From Candidatus Rokuibacteriota bacterium (GTDB taxonomy: Bacteria > Methylomirabilota > Methylomirabilia > Rokubacteriales > CSP1-6): a DNA stretch of 56,350 bases. Position numbers and translations under genes: made by a program. Of the stretch, positions 55,646 through 56,350 are shown piece by piece; position 1 is the first letter of the stretch; every line of letters begins with the position of its first letter. The notes below the pieces were generated by a model that was given only the letters and a program-made list of their open reading frames with translations, was not told the DNA's origin and searched no databases. The stretch spans positions 1 through 56,350 of the forward strand of contig QHRX01000001.1 in assembly GCA_003221455.1 (NCBI GenBank), read 5' to 3'.

Positions 55646-56350
55646 CAGCGGCGGCCCTGCGGCTCCACCCGGCTACCCTCCCGCAGCTTGTCGGCGCCGT
55701 CCACGACCACCGCCTCGCCGGGCGCCAGACCGGCCACCACCGACACGTCGTCGCCCTCGCTGACGCCTATCCGGACGGGGCGCACCCCGGCCGTCTGGTC
55801 GGCTTTCACCACGTAGACGAACGTCCCCTGGGTGCCGCGCTGGATGGCGGCCGCGGGCACCACCGTGGCGCCACGCTCGGTGTCCAGGAGCAGGCGGGCG
55901 TTGACGAACTGGTTGGGGAACAGCTGAGTGTCGGTGTTCGGGAACAGCGCCTTGAGCCGCACGGTGCCGGTGCTCGGATCGATCTGGTTGTCGACCGTCA
56001 GCAGGGTCCCCGTGGCGAGCCTCCGCTTCTGCTCGCGGTCGTAGGCCTCGACCGGCAGGCGTTCGCCGGCCTTCAGCTTGTCGAGCAGCCGGGGCAGGCT
56101 GTCCTCGGGGATCGTGAAGATCACGGTGATGGGCTGAAGCTGGGTGATCGTCACCAGCCCGTTCGTATCGGTCGCGCGAACGATGTTGCCCGGGTCCACC
56201 AGACGCAGCCCGACCCGACCGCTGATCGGCGAGGTGATGCGGCAGTAGGTCAGCTGGAGCTTGGCCATGTCGATCTGTCCCTGGTCGAGCTTGACGACGC
56301 CTTCGTACTGGTGCGCCAGCGACTCCTGGGTATCCAGCAGCTGCTTGGGA
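55645..56350 (-). CDS. RND efflux adaptor (MdtA-like), 5' end beyond the window
   Basis: The C-terminal 234 residues of a membrane-fusion protein; the gene runs off the end of the window, so the signal peptide and half of the hairpin are missing. Visible parts are the hairpin end ([17 protein letters not shown]), the second lipoyl half ([20 protein letters not shown]), the beta-barrel with VIFTIPED, and the membrane-proximal domain ending [15 protein letters not shown]. The ATG at 56268 is internal, not the start. It heads the operon adaptor-pump-pump-outer-membrane factor. Confidence 0.93.
   Translation of the reverse strand, partial: PKQLLDTQESLAHQYEGVVKLDQGQIDMAKLQLTYCRITSPISGRVGLRLVDPGNIVRATDTNGLVTITQLQPITVIFTIPEDSLPRLLDKLKAGERLPVEAYDREQKRRLATGTLLTVDNQIDPSTGTVRLKALFPNTDTQLFPNQFVNARLLLDTERGATVVPAAAIQRGTQGTFVYVVKADQTAGVRPVRIGVSEGDDVSVVAGLAPGEAVVVDGADKLREGSRVEPQGRR

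Noticed and set aside
52691..55816. Open frame of 1041 codons on the plus strand
   Set aside because: It is exactly antisense to the RND pump gene; its chain is extremely rich in Arg, Asp, Glu and Gly without any motif. Long antisense frames are expected in GC-rich genes.
1..56350. CRISPR arrays, tRNA and rRNA genes, phage genes
   Set aside because: I looked for regularly spaced repeats, T-loop GGTTCGA-type words in cloverleaf context and phage motifs and found none that hold up.

Overview
The window is GC-rich bacterial DNA from a Gram-negative-type cell. It carries two RND efflux systems with lipoprotein outer-membrane factors, several Tat or Sec signal peptides, and a mix of transporters and stress genes. 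Gene content and base composition resemble uncultured soil lineages of the Rokubacteria/Methylomirabilota kind, but that placement is inference. No rRNA, tRNA, CRISPR array, phage or intact insertion sequence was seen.

Layout: 0.3-2.5 kb (minus) holds a cupin and a secreted beta-propeller protein with one heme c motif. 2.5-3.8 kb is a gene graveyard with an IS630 transposase remnant. 3.8-12 kb (plus) holds an HTH regulator with an EamA exporter, a broken ECF sigma factor beside a YCII protein, a secreted NHL/ASH-domain protein, a methyltransferase and a Tat-exported serine hydrolase. 12.1-14.4 kb is a membrane class III nucleotide cyclase. 14.8-16.8 kb (minus) is a run of small Cys-rich genes ending in a glutamine-amidotransferase-like gene whose catalytic Cys codon is an in-frame TGA, best read as selenocysteine. 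17.6-22.5 kb (plus) is a sugar-type ABC importer with an embedded cyclase-family hydrolase. 22.7-26.3 kb (minus) is a peptide/opine-type ABC importer without its ATPases.

27.0-33.6 kb (plus) is a siroheme and nitrite module: nitrite/sulfite reductase fused to a Rieske domain, a formate/nitrite channel, precorrin-2 dehydrogenase, uroporphyrinogen-III methyltransferase and, further on, uroporphyrinogen-III synthase. An arsenic island splits this module: arsR with a self-overlapping, apparently leaderless promoter, an ArsI/CadI-like lyase, and a deletion scar that joins an aquaporin N-terminus to an arsenate reductase C-terminus. 34-39.5 kb holds a heptad-repeat DUF4124 protein, a BY-kinase, a DedA protein, a lytic transglycosylase and a small secreted protein. 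40-46.8 kb (plus) is a heavy-metal-type RND efflux operon. 47-56.35 kb (minus) is an MdtABC-like RND operon with its outer-membrane factor and a proline-rich DUF4124 protein; its adaptor gene runs off the window.

The most notable points are the probable selenoprotein with its operon of tiny Cys-rich genes, the ars deletion junction, the unusual active site of the nucleotide cyclase, and the number of recognisable broken genes.
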